Part shown: positions 1 through 8,555 of the stretch, one piece after another | How the letters are laid out: each line of letters opens with the position of its first letter | Position numbering within the stretch: position 1 is the first letter of the stretch | NCBI RefSeq assembly: GCF_002245215.1 | Contig: NZ_NPMR01000002.1 | Location: forward strand, 845,556 to 909,555 | Origin: Microbacterium sp. Yaish 1 | GTDB lineage: Bacteria > Actinomycetota > Actinomycetes > Actinomycetales > Microbacteriaceae | Reading direction: 5' to 3' | Length of the DNA stretch: 64,000 nucleotides | The notes under the pieces: generated by a model | The model's database searches: none | Told to the model about the DNA's origin: nothing | What the model saw: the letters and a program-made list of their open reading frames with translations, nothing else | Program-made: the position numbers and the translations under genes

Positions 1-74
1 GCTTCCGCCCGCGCTCGTACGCTCGGATCAGCCCGCCGCAGCGCGCTGCCGACACCGCGACGAACGGATGCCCC

Positions 75-1265
75 GTGGACCCCGACGCTCCCATCGACGT
101 ACCGCCCACTCTTCAACAGGACCCGGGTTCCGACGTGCTGTCGACCTACTGGCCGACCGCGGTCGGTCTCCTCCTGGTGGTCGTGGGAGTCGTTCTGAGC
201 GTGCGCATCCTGCGCTCGCGTCGCACCCGATCCCGCACGCGTCGAGCGCTCCTCGGCGGCGCCGCCGTGACGGGCACCGCCATCGTCCTGGTGCTCTCGC
301 TCGCCCTCGGAGTGAACACGTGGGTCGGGTACTTCCCGTCGGTGGCCACTCTGAGTCGTTGGATCGACGACAAGACCAGGGAGCCCGTGGCGGAGCTGCC
401 TTCTTCCGCCGTCACGGTCGAGGGCGCGACGAACGTTCCGCTCACCGACGGCGAACGGGTCACCACCGACACGGCCGGGTACTCGTTCCTCACCGCAGTT
501 CCCTCGACGGCGGCGAACGTGCCGAGCACCGGGGCCTGGGTCTACCTTCCGCCGGGATACGACGCTCCCGGCAACACGCGGCGATACCCCGTCATGTACG
601 CGCTCCACGGCGCACCCGGAAGCGCCGCGGACTGGTTCGCCGGCGGGCGCATCGACTACCTGCTCGATACGCTCATCGCGAGCGGCTCGGTGCCGCCGAT
701 GATCGTCGTCTCCCCCGATCTCAATGCCGGCTCAGCGCGCGTCGACGATGAGCCCCTCGATCGTCCCGGGGGCGCGCAGCTCGAGACCTTCGTCACGCGC
801 GACGTCGTGAGCTGGGCCGACGGCGCGCTCCGAACGGTCGCGGACAAGAAGCATCGGGTGATCGCCGGCATGTCGGCCGGAGGGCTCGGCTCGCTCCTCT
901 ACGGGCTCCACAGCCCTGACGTGTTCGGCGGGGTGCTGTCGATCATGCCCTACACCGCCCCCTACACCGCCTCGGTCGTGGCGGACCCACAGGCCAGGAA
1001 GCGCAACTCGCCGCTCGATGTCATCGCGGCGACGCCGAACGATGCCGTCGATCGATCGCAGGTCTTCTTCCTCGGTCAGGGCGATCGCGAGTCGGCCGCC
1101 GAGGCGACGGCGATCCGCGACGCCCTGCGCGGACAGGGGCGGACGACGACACTGCGCGTGCTTCCGGGACTCGAGCACAACTGGGTCGCTGCCCGGACGA
1201 TCGCTCCCTACGGGCTGATCTGGACCGCGACGCAGCTGGGCTGGAACGCCGAGCAGACCGAGTGA
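75..1265 (+). CDS. membrane-anchored alpha/beta-hydrolase esterase (esterase D / antigen-85 fold)
   Basis: About 396 residues from a GTG at 75. The frame stays open to the left edge of the window and no convincing ribosome binding site precedes this GTG, so the true start may lie outside. Two hydrophobic helices (residues about 25-45 and 58-80) place the enzyme at the membrane with the catalytic domain probably outside. The catalytic domain shows an oxyanion-type HGAPG (about 176-180), the nucleophile elbow GMSAGG (Ser about 267) and a late His in LEHNW (about 367), the order expected for esterase-D/mycolyltransferase-like serine hydrolases. Substrate unknown; similar proteins act on acyl esters of the envelope or on xenobiotic esters. 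The next gene converges on it. Confidence 0.8.
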   Translation: MDPDAPIDVPPTLQQDPGSDVLSTYWPTAVGLLLVVVGVVLSVRILRSRRTRSRTRRALLGGAAVTGTAIVLVLSLALGVNTWVGYFPSVATLSRWIDDKTREPVAELPSSAVTVEGATNVPLTDGERVTTDTAGYSFLTAVPSTAANVPSTGAWVYLPPGYDAPGNTRRYPVMYALHGAPGSAADWFAGGRIDYLLDTLIASGSVPPMIVVSPDLNAGSARVDDEPLDRPGGAQLETFVTRDVVSWADGALRTVADKKHRVIAGMSAGGLGSLLYGLHSPDVFGGVLSIMPYTAPYTASVVADPQARKRNSPLDVIAATPNDAVDRSQVFFLGQGDRESAAEATAIRDALRGQGRTTTLRVLPGLEHNWVAARTIAPYGLIWTATQLGWNAEQTE

Positions 1266-1283
1266 CCGCGGGCCGTGGTGGGT

Positions 1284-2762
1284 TCAGCCGCCCGCGCCGG
1301 TGGGGATGCTGATGACGAACCGGGTGCCCGCGCTCGAACTCGAGACCGATACCTCGTATCCCGACGCGGCAGCGAGCGCCTGTACGATCGCGAGCCCGAG
1401 GCCCACCGTTGTGCGCTCCCGCGTCTGCGAACGGCTGCCCGCTTGGGTGAACCGATCGAAGATCGTCGGCAACGCGGCCGGGTCGATGCCGGGACCGTCA
1501 TCGACCACGCTGAGTTCGACAGCGGTCTCGGTCTGCTCCACCGCAACCGTCACACTCGTGCCGTCGGGGGTGTGGTGCCCCGCGTTCGCGACGAGGTTCA
1601 ACAGCATCTGCCGGATCGCGCCTTCATCACCGACCACCGTGACGTCCTCGTCGGGCAGAGCGATGCGCCAGACGTGTCCGGGGTAAGCGAACCTGGCGTC
1701 GGAAGCGGTCTCCGCCACGATCATGGACAGCTCGACATCGTCGTGGGCGACCACGGGGTCGGCATCCAGGCGCGCCAGCAGCAGCAGGTCGTCGACGAGT
1801 GCGCTCATCCGCGCTGCTTCCGATCCGATGCGCTGCAGCGCGCCTTGGGTCTCGCGAGGGTCGGCGTCGGCATCGGTCTGGGCGTAGAAATCGGCGTAGC
1901 CGCGGATGGAGGCGAGCGGGTTGCGCAGCTCGTGGCTCGCCTCGGCGATGAAGCGACGCATCGACTCCTCGGCGCGGTGACGTGCGTTGAGCGAGAGCTC
2001 GACGTGGTCGAGCAGACGGTTGAGCGCGTCCGCGACGCGGTCGGTCTCGGATCCCAAGTGCCGAACATCGCGGGGAACCCGGCGTTGCGGGGCGATCTCG
2101 CCGGACGAGAGCGGTGTCGCCGTCACTTCATCGGCGATCTCGGCGACCCGCTCGAGGGGATCGAGCTGCTGCCGGGTCCAGCGCCAGCCGAACACCGCAG
2201 CGAACGCCGCGATCGCGATCCCGACGACCGCGAGCCAGAGCGCGTAGGTCCGGACGACCGACTCGGTGTCGGTGAGCCCGACCCCGCTGACGATGGTGAG
2301 CTCCTGCCCGTCCGCCGCCGTGACGTCGGTGGCCGTGACGAGGTAGCCGCCGTCGTCGGCCACATCGACCGTCGTGGTGTAGCCGCTCTCCGCCATCCCG
2401 TCACGAACCTGTGTGAGCTCGCGCTCGGTCATCGGGCGGTAGGTGTAGTCACGGGTGAAGAACGCCGAGACCGCGACGCGGTCGCCCTCGACGACGAAGA
2501 AGAATCCGTCGGAGGGGACCGCGAGAGACACGTCGTCGAAAGTCGGAACGCTCCCGGTCGCTTCCACCGTCGTGAGGGTCTGACCGATGGCGGTGTCGTT
2601 CGCCAGGTACAGCGTCGACTCGGCCTGGGTGACGAGATTCTGCCGGAGGATCGCGACGGAGACGACCCCGAAGACGGTGACGGCCGCCAGAAGGAGCCCG
2701 GAGATCATCGCGACCGAGCGGCCACGCAGGGTGCGCAGGCCTCCCGGCCGCGCCGACGTCAC
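1284..2762 (-). CDS. sensor histidine kinase, HAMP/HisKA type
   Basis: 492-residue membrane kinase with a classic layout: N-terminal transmembrane helix (about 17-40), extracytoplasmic sensor of about 130 residues, second helix (about 170-192), HAMP linker, HisKA box with the phospho-acceptor His in EASHELRNPLAS, and an HATPase_c domain with N box (NLVANAGHHT), DDGPGID and GLGLAI motifs. It probably autophosphorylates and passes phosphate to the response regulator whose stop codon overlaps its start by 4 bp (ATGA). The pair resembles the actinobacterial MprAB/TcrYS families. The signal is unknown. Confidence 0.92.
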   Translation of the reverse strand: MTSARPGGLRTLRGRSVAMISGLLLAAVTVFGVVSVAILRQNLVTQAESTLYLANDTAIGQTLTTVEATGSVPTFDDVSLAVPSDGFFFVVEGDRVAVSAFFTRDYTYRPMTERELTQVRDGMAESGYTTTVDVADDGGYLVTATDVTAADGQELTIVSGVGLTDTESVVRTYALWLAVVGIAIAAFAAVFGWRWTRQQLDPLERVAEIADEVTATPLSSGEIAPQRRVPRDVRHLGSETDRVADALNRLLDHVELSLNARHRAEESMRRFIAEASHELRNPLASIRGYADFYAQTDADADPRETQGALQRIGSEAARMSALVDDLLLLARLDADPVVAHDDVELSMIVAETASDARFAYPGHVWRIALPDEDVTVVGDEGAIRQMLLNLVANAGHHTPDGTSVTVAVEQTETAVELSVVDDGPGIDPAALPTIFDRFTQAGSRSQTRERTTVGLGLAIVQALAAASGYEVSVSSSSAGTRFVISIPTGAGG

Positions 2763-3496
2763 GATGAGGCCGGAGCGGTCGGAGCTGCCCGCAGGATGTA
2801 GCCGACGCGACGCAATGTATGGATCATGGGCTCGCGCCCGTGATCGATCTTCTTGCGCAGATACGAGATGTAGATCTCCACGATGTTCGACTCCCGTCCG
2901 AAGTCATACTCCCAGACGCGATCGAGGATCTGCTCCTTGCTGAGGACACGGTCGGCATTGAGCATCAGGAAACGCAGCAGCGAGAACTCCGTCGCCGTCA
3001 GCCGGATCTGCTCCCCTGCCCGTGTGACCTCGTGGTTGTCCTCGTTCAGTCGCAGGTCGCCGACCTCGAGCATCGGCGTCGGAGCGCCCTGCATGAGCAT
3101 GGGACTGCGCCGCAGCAGCCCGCGAAGACGGACGACGACCTCTTCGACGCTGAAGGGCTTGGCCACGTAGTCGTCGCCGCCGGCGGCGATACCGGTGATG
3201 CGATTGGCGACGGTGCCGTTGGCCGTCAGGAAGAGGACCATGGTCTCGCTCAGCTCGCTGCGGAGCGTGCGCAGCACCTCGACCCCGTCGATGTCGGGCA
3301 GCACGACATCGAGGACCATGAGATGCGGCCTCATGCGACGCGCGGTCTCGATCGCGCTCGCGCCGGTCGCGGCGACCTCCACCTGCCACCCCTGCCGTGA
3401 CAGCACCGCCCCGAGCAGATGACGGAGGTTCGGCTCGTCATCGACGACGAGCACGCGGATCGCGGGATCGGACAGCGGAGACGACGAGAGCGACAT
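2759..3496 (-). CDS. OmpR/PhoB-family response regulator
   Basis: 245 residues. Receiver domain with acidic pair DDE (about residues 19-21), phospho-acceptor Asp in LMVLDVVLPD, conserved Thr in LFLTAN and Lys in VAKPFS. The C-terminal winged helix carries LTATEFSLLRFLMLNADRV and the YISYLRKKID recognition region typical of OmpR/PhoB regulators. First gene of a two-gene operon with the kinase just downstream (4-bp overlap). Promoter presumably in the short gap to the barstar-like gene; targets cannot be read from the sequence. Confidence 0.93.
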   Translation of the reverse strand: MSLSSSPLSDPAIRVLVVDDEPNLRHLLGAVLSRQGWQVEVAATGASAIETARRMRPHLMVLDVVLPDIDGVEVLRTLRSELSETMVLFLTANGTVANRITGIAAGGDDYVAKPFSVEEVVVRLRGLLRRSPMLMQGAPTPMLEVGDLRLNEDNHEVTRAGEQIRLTATEFSLLRFLMLNADRVLSKEQILDRVWEYDFGRESNIVEIYISYLRKKIDHGREPMIHTLRRVGYILRAAPTAPASS

Positions 3497-3551
3497 GGCT
3501 TCATGGTCCCGCGTGAGAATATGCGCCCGTTAAGAAAACCCGAGACGAGTC

Positions 3552-3962
3552 TCAGGCGAGCACGAGGTCGATCTCGGGGTGGCCCGCGAAAACGTCCAGC
3601 ACCAGGTCGAAGTACGTCTTCCCCGCGCCTCGATCGAGTTCGTCCAGCGCCGCGCGCGCCGGCGCTGCCGCGTAGATGTCGGGCCGCTCGATTTTCGCGG
3701 CGAGGTAGGCCCGGGTGAGCGGGATGCCCAGCGCTCGTCGAGAGACGGCCGAATCAGCCCACTCGACGCGGGCGGACGACGCGTGTGCGAGGACGCCGAA
3801 CCCACCGTAGAGCAGGTCGTCGAGGGCGTCCAGGCTCTCTCCGAGGATCCACTCCTCGTCGGGCATGAAGACGCGGTTCAGCTCCGCGTAGAGCGAGGGG
3901 ATGTCGCGGACGCGGGCTCCCTCGATCCGCAGGTCGACGGGCGCGGGCGGTGTGCGATTCAC
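3552..3962 (-). CDS. barstar-like protein (putative ribonuclease inhibitor)
   Basis: 136 residues. The central stretch RVRDIPSLYAELNRVF followed by ESLDALDDLLYGGFG matches the pattern of the barstar family (helix, strand, then the helix that enters the RNase active site). Barstars inactivate cytoplasmic or imported barnase-type RNases. No barnase-like gene is next to it, so it may be an orphan immunity protein or a regulator. It has an ATG start and is transcribed divergently from the GH9 glucanase gene. Family assignment is from remembered pattern only. Confidence 0.55.
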   Translation of the reverse strand: MNRTPPAPVDLRIEGARVRDIPSLYAELNRVFMPDEEWILGESLDALDDLLYGGFGVLAHASSARVEWADSAVSRRALGIPLTRAYLAAKIERPDIYAAAPARAALDELDRGAGKTYFDLVLDVFAGHPEIDLVLA

Positions 3963-4052
3963 ATGCCGAGGCTAGCCGCCACGACGATGAGGAGCCCGCG
4001 AGGTACGGCCGAAACAGGCGGATCACGGCGAGGGCCGTTCTGCTAGCGTGCG

Positions 4053-4079
4053 TGAGAGCGCTCCCTGGGAGCGCTCTCA
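4053..4079. promoter_or_regulatory. CelR-type operator upstream of the GH9 gene
   Basis: A perfect 27-base palindrome centred on base 4066, 20 bases before the GH9 start codon. Its right half contains TGGGAGCGCTCTCA, one base away from the 14-base operator TGGGAGCGCTCCCA known for the cellulose regulator CelR of Thermobifida (LacI family). The left half is the mirror copy, so two overlapping boxes share one centre. It suggests cellobiose-type, LacI-family control of the glucanase. Confidence 0.8.
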
Positions 4080-4098
4080 GACGAGCGAAGGAGCTTGA

Positions 4099-7000
4099 AT
4101 GGATGCGATGAGACAGCGTCATCGGAGACGCGTGATGTCCGTGATCACCACGGGGATGCTTGTAGGAGCCGCGATGACCGCCGCCCCGCTGGCCGCTGCA
4201 GCGGCACCGGCGGAGCTCCTCCGGAACGGGGACTTCTCGACGGGTCACGAGCCGTGGTGGTCGGCCGGTGTCGACGGCTTCGACACCGCGACCGGCGCCT
4301 TCTGCGCCGGGGTGCCCGACACCGAGAACCCCTGGGATGTGCTCATCGGTCAGAGCGACCTCGCCCTGGTCGACGGGGCGACCTACACGCTGACTGCGAG
4401 GGTTCGCGCCGATGCGCCCGCCACCGTCCTCACCCAGGTCGCCCCCACGGTCCCGGATGCCGCCTACACGACGTACCTCGCGCAGAGCACCCCGCTCGCC
4501 GACGAGTGGCAGCAGGTCAGCGCGGAGTTCACGGCACGCGACCTGGGACAGGGCACCGTGTCGGAGCTGCAGTTCCGCCTCGGCGCGAACGGCACCACGC
4601 GATTCTGCGTCGATGACGTGAGCCTCGTCGCCGGCGACGCCTCGACTCCCCCGGTCACCCCGATCGGCGACGACGAGCTGCTCCCGAACCCCACACTGGA
4701 CGAGAGCACGAACCCGTGGTGGACGAGCGGCCCCGCGGCGCTGTCGAACCCCGCCCAGCGGATGTGTGCGACGGTGACCGAGCAGACGCCGAACCTGTGG
4801 GACGTGCTCCTCGGCCACAACGACATCTTCTTGCCGGGAGAGACGGGCTTTCGTCTGAGCTTCACGGCATCCGCTTCGTCCGCCGCGACCGTCTCGGCGA
4901 AGGTCGGGACCTACACAGGCGCATCGCCGACCGACTGGCTCGAGCAGTCCTTCGCCCTGGACACCCAGCCGCAGTCGTTCGACGTCGCGTTCACGACGAC
5001 GCCCGCCGCGGACTACCACCTCGGCCAGGTGCAGTTCCGACTCGGCGCGGTGCCCGCCGGCACCGAGATCTGCTTCGACGAGGTATCGCTCCGGGGCACC
5101 GTCTACTCCTACACTGCCGATCCGGGTCCCTCGGTCAAGGTCAATCAGGTCGGATACCTGACCCAGGGTCCCAAGCGCGCGACGGTCGTGTCCGATGCCC
5201 CCGAGCCGCTGCCGTGGACCCTCGAAGCGCCGGACGGATCCGCTCTCGCCACCGGCGAGACCGAGCCGGCCGGCTTCGACGCGAGCGCCGGGGCGTCCGT
5301 CCACCGGATCGACTTCAGCGACGTCACCGAGGAAGCGGTCGATGTGCGGCTCCGGGTCGGCACGGACATCAGCCATCCCTTCACGATCTCCGCCGACGTC
5401 TTCCAATCGCTGCGTGCCGACTCGATGCGCTTCTTCTACACGAACCGGTCGGGCATCGCCATCGACGGCGACATCGCGGGCGCCGAGTACGCTCGCCCCG
5501 CCGGTCATATCGGCGCCTCACCCAATCAGGGCGACGACAATGTGGGATGCCTCGAGCCGCAGCCGTGGTCGGACGGCTGGACCTGCGGCGATCGTCATGA
5601 CGTCCGCGGCGGTTGGTACGACGCGGGCGACCACGGCAAATACGTCGTCAACGGCGGCATCGCGGTAGCCCAGGTTCTCTCGGCCTACGAGCGGGCCGTC
5701 GCAGCCGGCACGGCGGACGCGCTGGGCGATTCGACCCTCGCGGTTCCCGAGCGGGGCAACGGCGTCCCCGACATCCTCGACGAGGCGCGGTGGCAGATGG
5801 AGTTCCTGCTGCGGATGCAGGTGCCCTCCGGCGATCCGCTCGCCGGAATGGCCTGGCACAAGGTGCACGACCGCGCGTGGACGGGACTGCCCCTCATGCC
5901 GCACGACGACCCGCAGGAACGCCTGCTGCACCGGCCGTCGACGGCGGCGACGCTGAACCTGGCGGCGACCGCGGCACAGGCATCCCGCCTGTATCAGCCG
6001 TTCGACGCCTCGTTCGCGCAGCGCCTGCTCGCAGCAGCCGAGCGTGCGTACGACGCCGCCCTCGCACATCCCGATCTGCTCGCCCCGGAAGAGGACGGCA
6101 CGGGCGGCGGCACCTACGCCGATGACGAGGTGACCGATGAGTTCTACTGGGCGGCGGCCGAGCTCTACATCACGACCGGAAGCGACCGGTACCGCGCAGA
6201 GGTGGAAGACAACCCGCTGCATCAGGCCGACGTGTTCAAGCCCGGCGGCTTCTACTGGGGCGAGGTGGCAGCCCTCGGACGCATGCAGCTCGCTCGCTTC
6301 GCAACGGACCTGCCCGACATCGACCGCATCCGCACGTCGGTGATCGATGCGGCCGAGCGTCTGATCGCCGATCAGCGGGCACAGGCGTTCGGCCAGCCGT
6401 ACGCGCCGGATGAAGGACTGTACGACTGGGGGTCGAATTCATCGGTGCTGAACAATCAGGTCGTCCTGGGCACGGCGTTCGATCTGACCCAGCGCCCGCG
6501 ATACGCGGATGCGGTCGTCGAAGGCCTCGACTACCTGCTCGGGCGCAACGTGCTCGGTCAGTCGTACATCACCGGGTACGGCACGAACGACGCGCGCAAC
6601 CAACACAGCCGCTGGTACGCCAACGCCCTCGACCCGGCGCTTCCGAACCCTCCGGTGGGCACCGTCGCCGGGGGACCGAACTCGTCGATCCAGGACCCGG
6701 TGGCGGGAGCCTGGCTGCAGGGCTGCGCGCCGCAGGCGTGCTACGTCGACAACATCGGAGCCTGGTCGGTCAACGAGATCACCGTCAACTGGAACTCGGC
6801 CCTCGCCTGGGTCTCGTCCTTCGTGGCTGACCTCGGAGACGGCTTCGTCGCGGTCTCGCCCCGCGCCGTCGACGACGTCGCGTCGGGGCCCGCCGGCGCC
6901 GACATCGCCGTGCACCCGCTCGCCAACGATGTCGCCGGTGATGCCGACGTTCCGCTCGTGGCGGCATCGCTCGCCCTGCTCGGTGCCGACGGCGCGCCGA

Positions 7001-7335
7001 CGACGTCCGTCGTCGCCGAAGGCCAGGGCCGGTACGACCTGGACGGGGACGTCGTCTCGTTCGTGGCGGCCGCCGGTTTCGAGGGCACCGCCGATCCGGT
7101 GAGCTATCGGGTCGCCGACGCGCGAGGCACCGAGGTCACGGCGACCATCACCGCGGAGGCGGCATCCGGAGGGCCCACCGGCTCCGGTGCTGCGGGCTCC
7201 GCGACCGCGAGCGTGACCCGCGGCGTCCTCGCGCGGTCGGGTATGGACCCGCTGCCGCTGGGGGTGCTGGGCGGCGTCGCCCTGGCGCTCACGGCCGCGG
7301 GGGTCTGCCTGCTGCGCCGACGGCGGCTCGGCTGA
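4099..7335 (+). CDS. cell-wall-anchored GH9 endoglucanase with two N-terminal CBMs
   Basis: 1078 residues, ATG behind a good GAAGGAG ribosome binding site. Order: signal peptide (cleavage near AAAAAPAELL), two CBM4/9-like modules (about 33-170 and 190-330, each beginning LLxNxxF/LLPNPTL and ending in a CFDE/CVDDVSL strand), CelD_N-type Ig domain (about 350-435), GH9 catalytic domain (about 440-920), a cadherin/Ig-like stalk, then LARSG, a hydrophobic helix and an RRRR tail that resembles a sortase signal of the LAxTG kind. GH9 catalytic features are visible: YDAGDHGKY (Asp near 507), HSRW (about 835) and VNEITVNW (acid Glu near 891). It should hydrolyse cellulose or mixed-linkage glucan at the cell surface. 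A strong hairpin follows the stop codon. Confidence 0.93.
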   Translation: MDAMRQRHRRRVMSVITTGMLVGAAMTAAPLAAAAAPAELLRNGDFSTGHEPWWSAGVDGFDTATGAFCAGVPDTENPWDVLIGQSDLALVDGATYTLTARVRADAPATVLTQVAPTVPDAAYTTYLAQSTPLADEWQQVSAEFTARDLGQGTVSELQFRLGANGTTRFCVDDVSLVAGDASTPPVTPIGDDELLPNPTLDESTNPWWTSGPAALSNPAQRMCATVTEQTPNLWDVLLGHNDIFLPGETGFRLSFTASASSAATVSAKVGTYTGASPTDWLEQSFALDTQPQSFDVAFTTTPAADYHLGQVQFRLGAVPAGTEICFDEVSLRGTVYSYTADPGPSVKVNQVGYLTQGPKRATVVSDAPEPLPWTLEAPDGSALATGETEPAGFDASAGASVHRIDFSDVTEEAVDVRLRVGTDISHPFTISADVFQSLRADSMRFFYTNRSGIAIDGDIAGAEYARPAGHIGASPNQGDDNVGCLEPQPWSDGWTCGDRHDVRGGWYDAGDHGKYVVNGGIAVAQVLSAYERAVAAGTADALGDSTLAVPERGNGVPDILDEARWQMEFLLRMQVPSGDPLAGMAWHKVHDRAWTGLPLMPHDDPQERLLHRPSTAATLNLAATAAQASRLYQPFDASFAQRLLAAAERAYDAALAHPDLLAPEEDGTGGGTYADDEVTDEFYWAAAELYITTGSDRYRAEVEDNPLHQADVFKPGGFYWGEVAALGRMQLARFATDLPDIDRIRTSVIDAAERLIADQRAQAFGQPYAPDEGLYDWGSNSSVLNNQVVLGTAFDLTQRPRYADAVVEGLDYLLGRNVLGQSYITGYGTNDARNQHSRWYANALDPALPNPPVGTVAGGPNSSIQDPVAGAWLQGCAPQACYVDNIGAWSVNEITVNWNSALAWVSSFVADLGDGFVAVSPRAVDDVASGPAGADIAVHPLANDVAGDADVPLVAASLALLGADGAPTTSVVAEGQGRYDLDGDVVSFVAAAGFEGTADPVSYRVADARGTEVTATITAEAASGGPTGSGAAGSATASVTRGVLARSGMDPLPLGVLGGVALALTAAGVCLLRRRRLG

Positions 7336-7341
7336 CACCGC

Positions 7342-7376
7342 ACGGGGCGCTCGGGGCCGGGTCCCGAGCGCCCCGT
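7342..7376 (+). terminator. strong hairpin terminator after the GH9 gene
   Basis: Perfect 14-bp G+C-rich stem (arms 7342-7355 and 7363-7376) with a 7-base loop, starting a few bases after the glucanase stop codon. There is no T tract, as is common in high-G+C bacteria. It separates the glucanase from the LacI gene. Confidence 0.75.
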
Positions 7377-7426
7377 CGCGTCCGTGTTAGCTTTCGAGCA
7401 CCGCGACCATCACCCGGAACGAGGAC

Positions 7427-8503
7427 ATGACCGACACTCCCTCCGCCCGCCGGGCAGCCCGGGTGACGCTGCGGGAGGTCGCGGAGCGCGCCGGCGTCTC
7501 GCGTTCCGCCGTCTCGTTCGTGATGAACGGTCGTACCGACCAGCGCCTGTCCGAGGACGTGTTCGATCGAGTCCGACGCGCCGCCGACGAACTCGGCTAC
7601 CGCCCCAATATCACCGCGCAGACGCTGCGCACCGGCCGCTCGGGCACTGTCGCGCTGGTCTCCGACTTCGTCAGCAGCACCTCGTTCGCGAACTCGATGG
7701 TCCGCGGTGCGATGCAGGAGCTCCGCGAGCACGACACCCTCCTCTTCACCGTCGACACGCAGGGCGACACCGACCTGGAGGACCAGCTCCTCCACAGCCT
7801 TCTCGGCCGCGACATCGACGGGGTCATCTACGCCTCGATGTTCACGCGGACCGTCACCCTGCCGCGGGTGCTGGAGGGCGTGCCGACGGTGCTGCTCAAC
7901 TGCGTGACAGCAGACGGGTCGATCGACGCCGTCGTACCCGACGAGGTCACCGCGGGTCGCGATGCCGCGCGGATGCTGCTGGATCACGGCCACCGCGACG
8001 GGATCTGGTTCCTCGGCGCGCTGCCCGCGGGCTCGCGCGGCGGAGCCGCCTGGCCCGAGTGGGACCCGATCGCGCTGACCGAGCGGCGGGCGGGGATCAC
8101 CGAGGCGCTCGCGGCGGCGCGGACGACCCTCGCCGGCGTCGTGACCATCGACGACGACTGGGATGTCGCCAACGGACGACGTGCAGTGGCGCGCATGCTC
8201 TCCGAGGTGGCGGTCGCGCCGACCGCCATGATCTGCGCGAATGATGCACTCGCCGTCGGCGCGTACCAGGCGCTGCATCGCGCTGGTCTGCGCATCCCGC
8301 ACGACGTGTCTGTCGTGGGTTTCGACGGCAGCCCCTTCGCCCGCGCGGTCGAGCCGGAGCTCACCTCGATCGCTCTGCCTCACATCGAGCTGGGGCGCCG
8401 GGCAGCCGCGATGCTCGCCGCTCGCGGCGACGCACCTCGCCTCGAACGCGTGGCGATGCCGACCGTGGCGGGCGGATCGATCGGGGCCGCGCCTACCCGG
8501 TAG
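7427..8503 (+). CDS. LacI-family transcriptional regulator
   Basis: 358 residues, ATG behind GAGGA. N-terminal helix-turn-helix VTLREVAERAGVSRSAVSFVMNG followed by the hinge region DELGYRPN, then a periplasmic-binding-protein-like ligand domain with the typical ending DVSVVGFDGSPFA. It sits between the GH9 gene with its CelR-type operator and the convergent galactan operon. It could therefore control either; in Bacillus a LacI protein (GanR) represses the galactan operon. Ligand probably a small beta-linked oligosaccharide. Confidence 0.92.
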   Translation: MTDTPSARRAARVTLREVAERAGVSRSAVSFVMNGRTDQRLSEDVFDRVRRAADELGYRPNITAQTLRTGRSGTVALVSDFVSSTSFANSMVRGAMQELREHDTLLFTVDTQGDTDLEDQLLHSLLGRDIDGVIYASMFTRTVTLPRVLEGVPTVLLNCVTADGSIDAVVPDEVTAGRDAARMLLDHGHRDGIWFLGALPAGSRGGAAWPEWDPIALTERRAGITEALAAARTTLAGVVTIDDDWDVANGRRAVARMLSEVAVAPTAMICANDALAVGAYQALHRAGLRIPHDVSVVGFDGSPFARAVEPELTSIALPHIELGRRAAAMLAARGDAPRLERVAMPTVAGGSIGAAPTR

Positions 8504-8555
8504 CGGCTCAGCTATCGGGTGGCCGGCTCCCGATGCGTCCGGCAGACGCCGCCCC

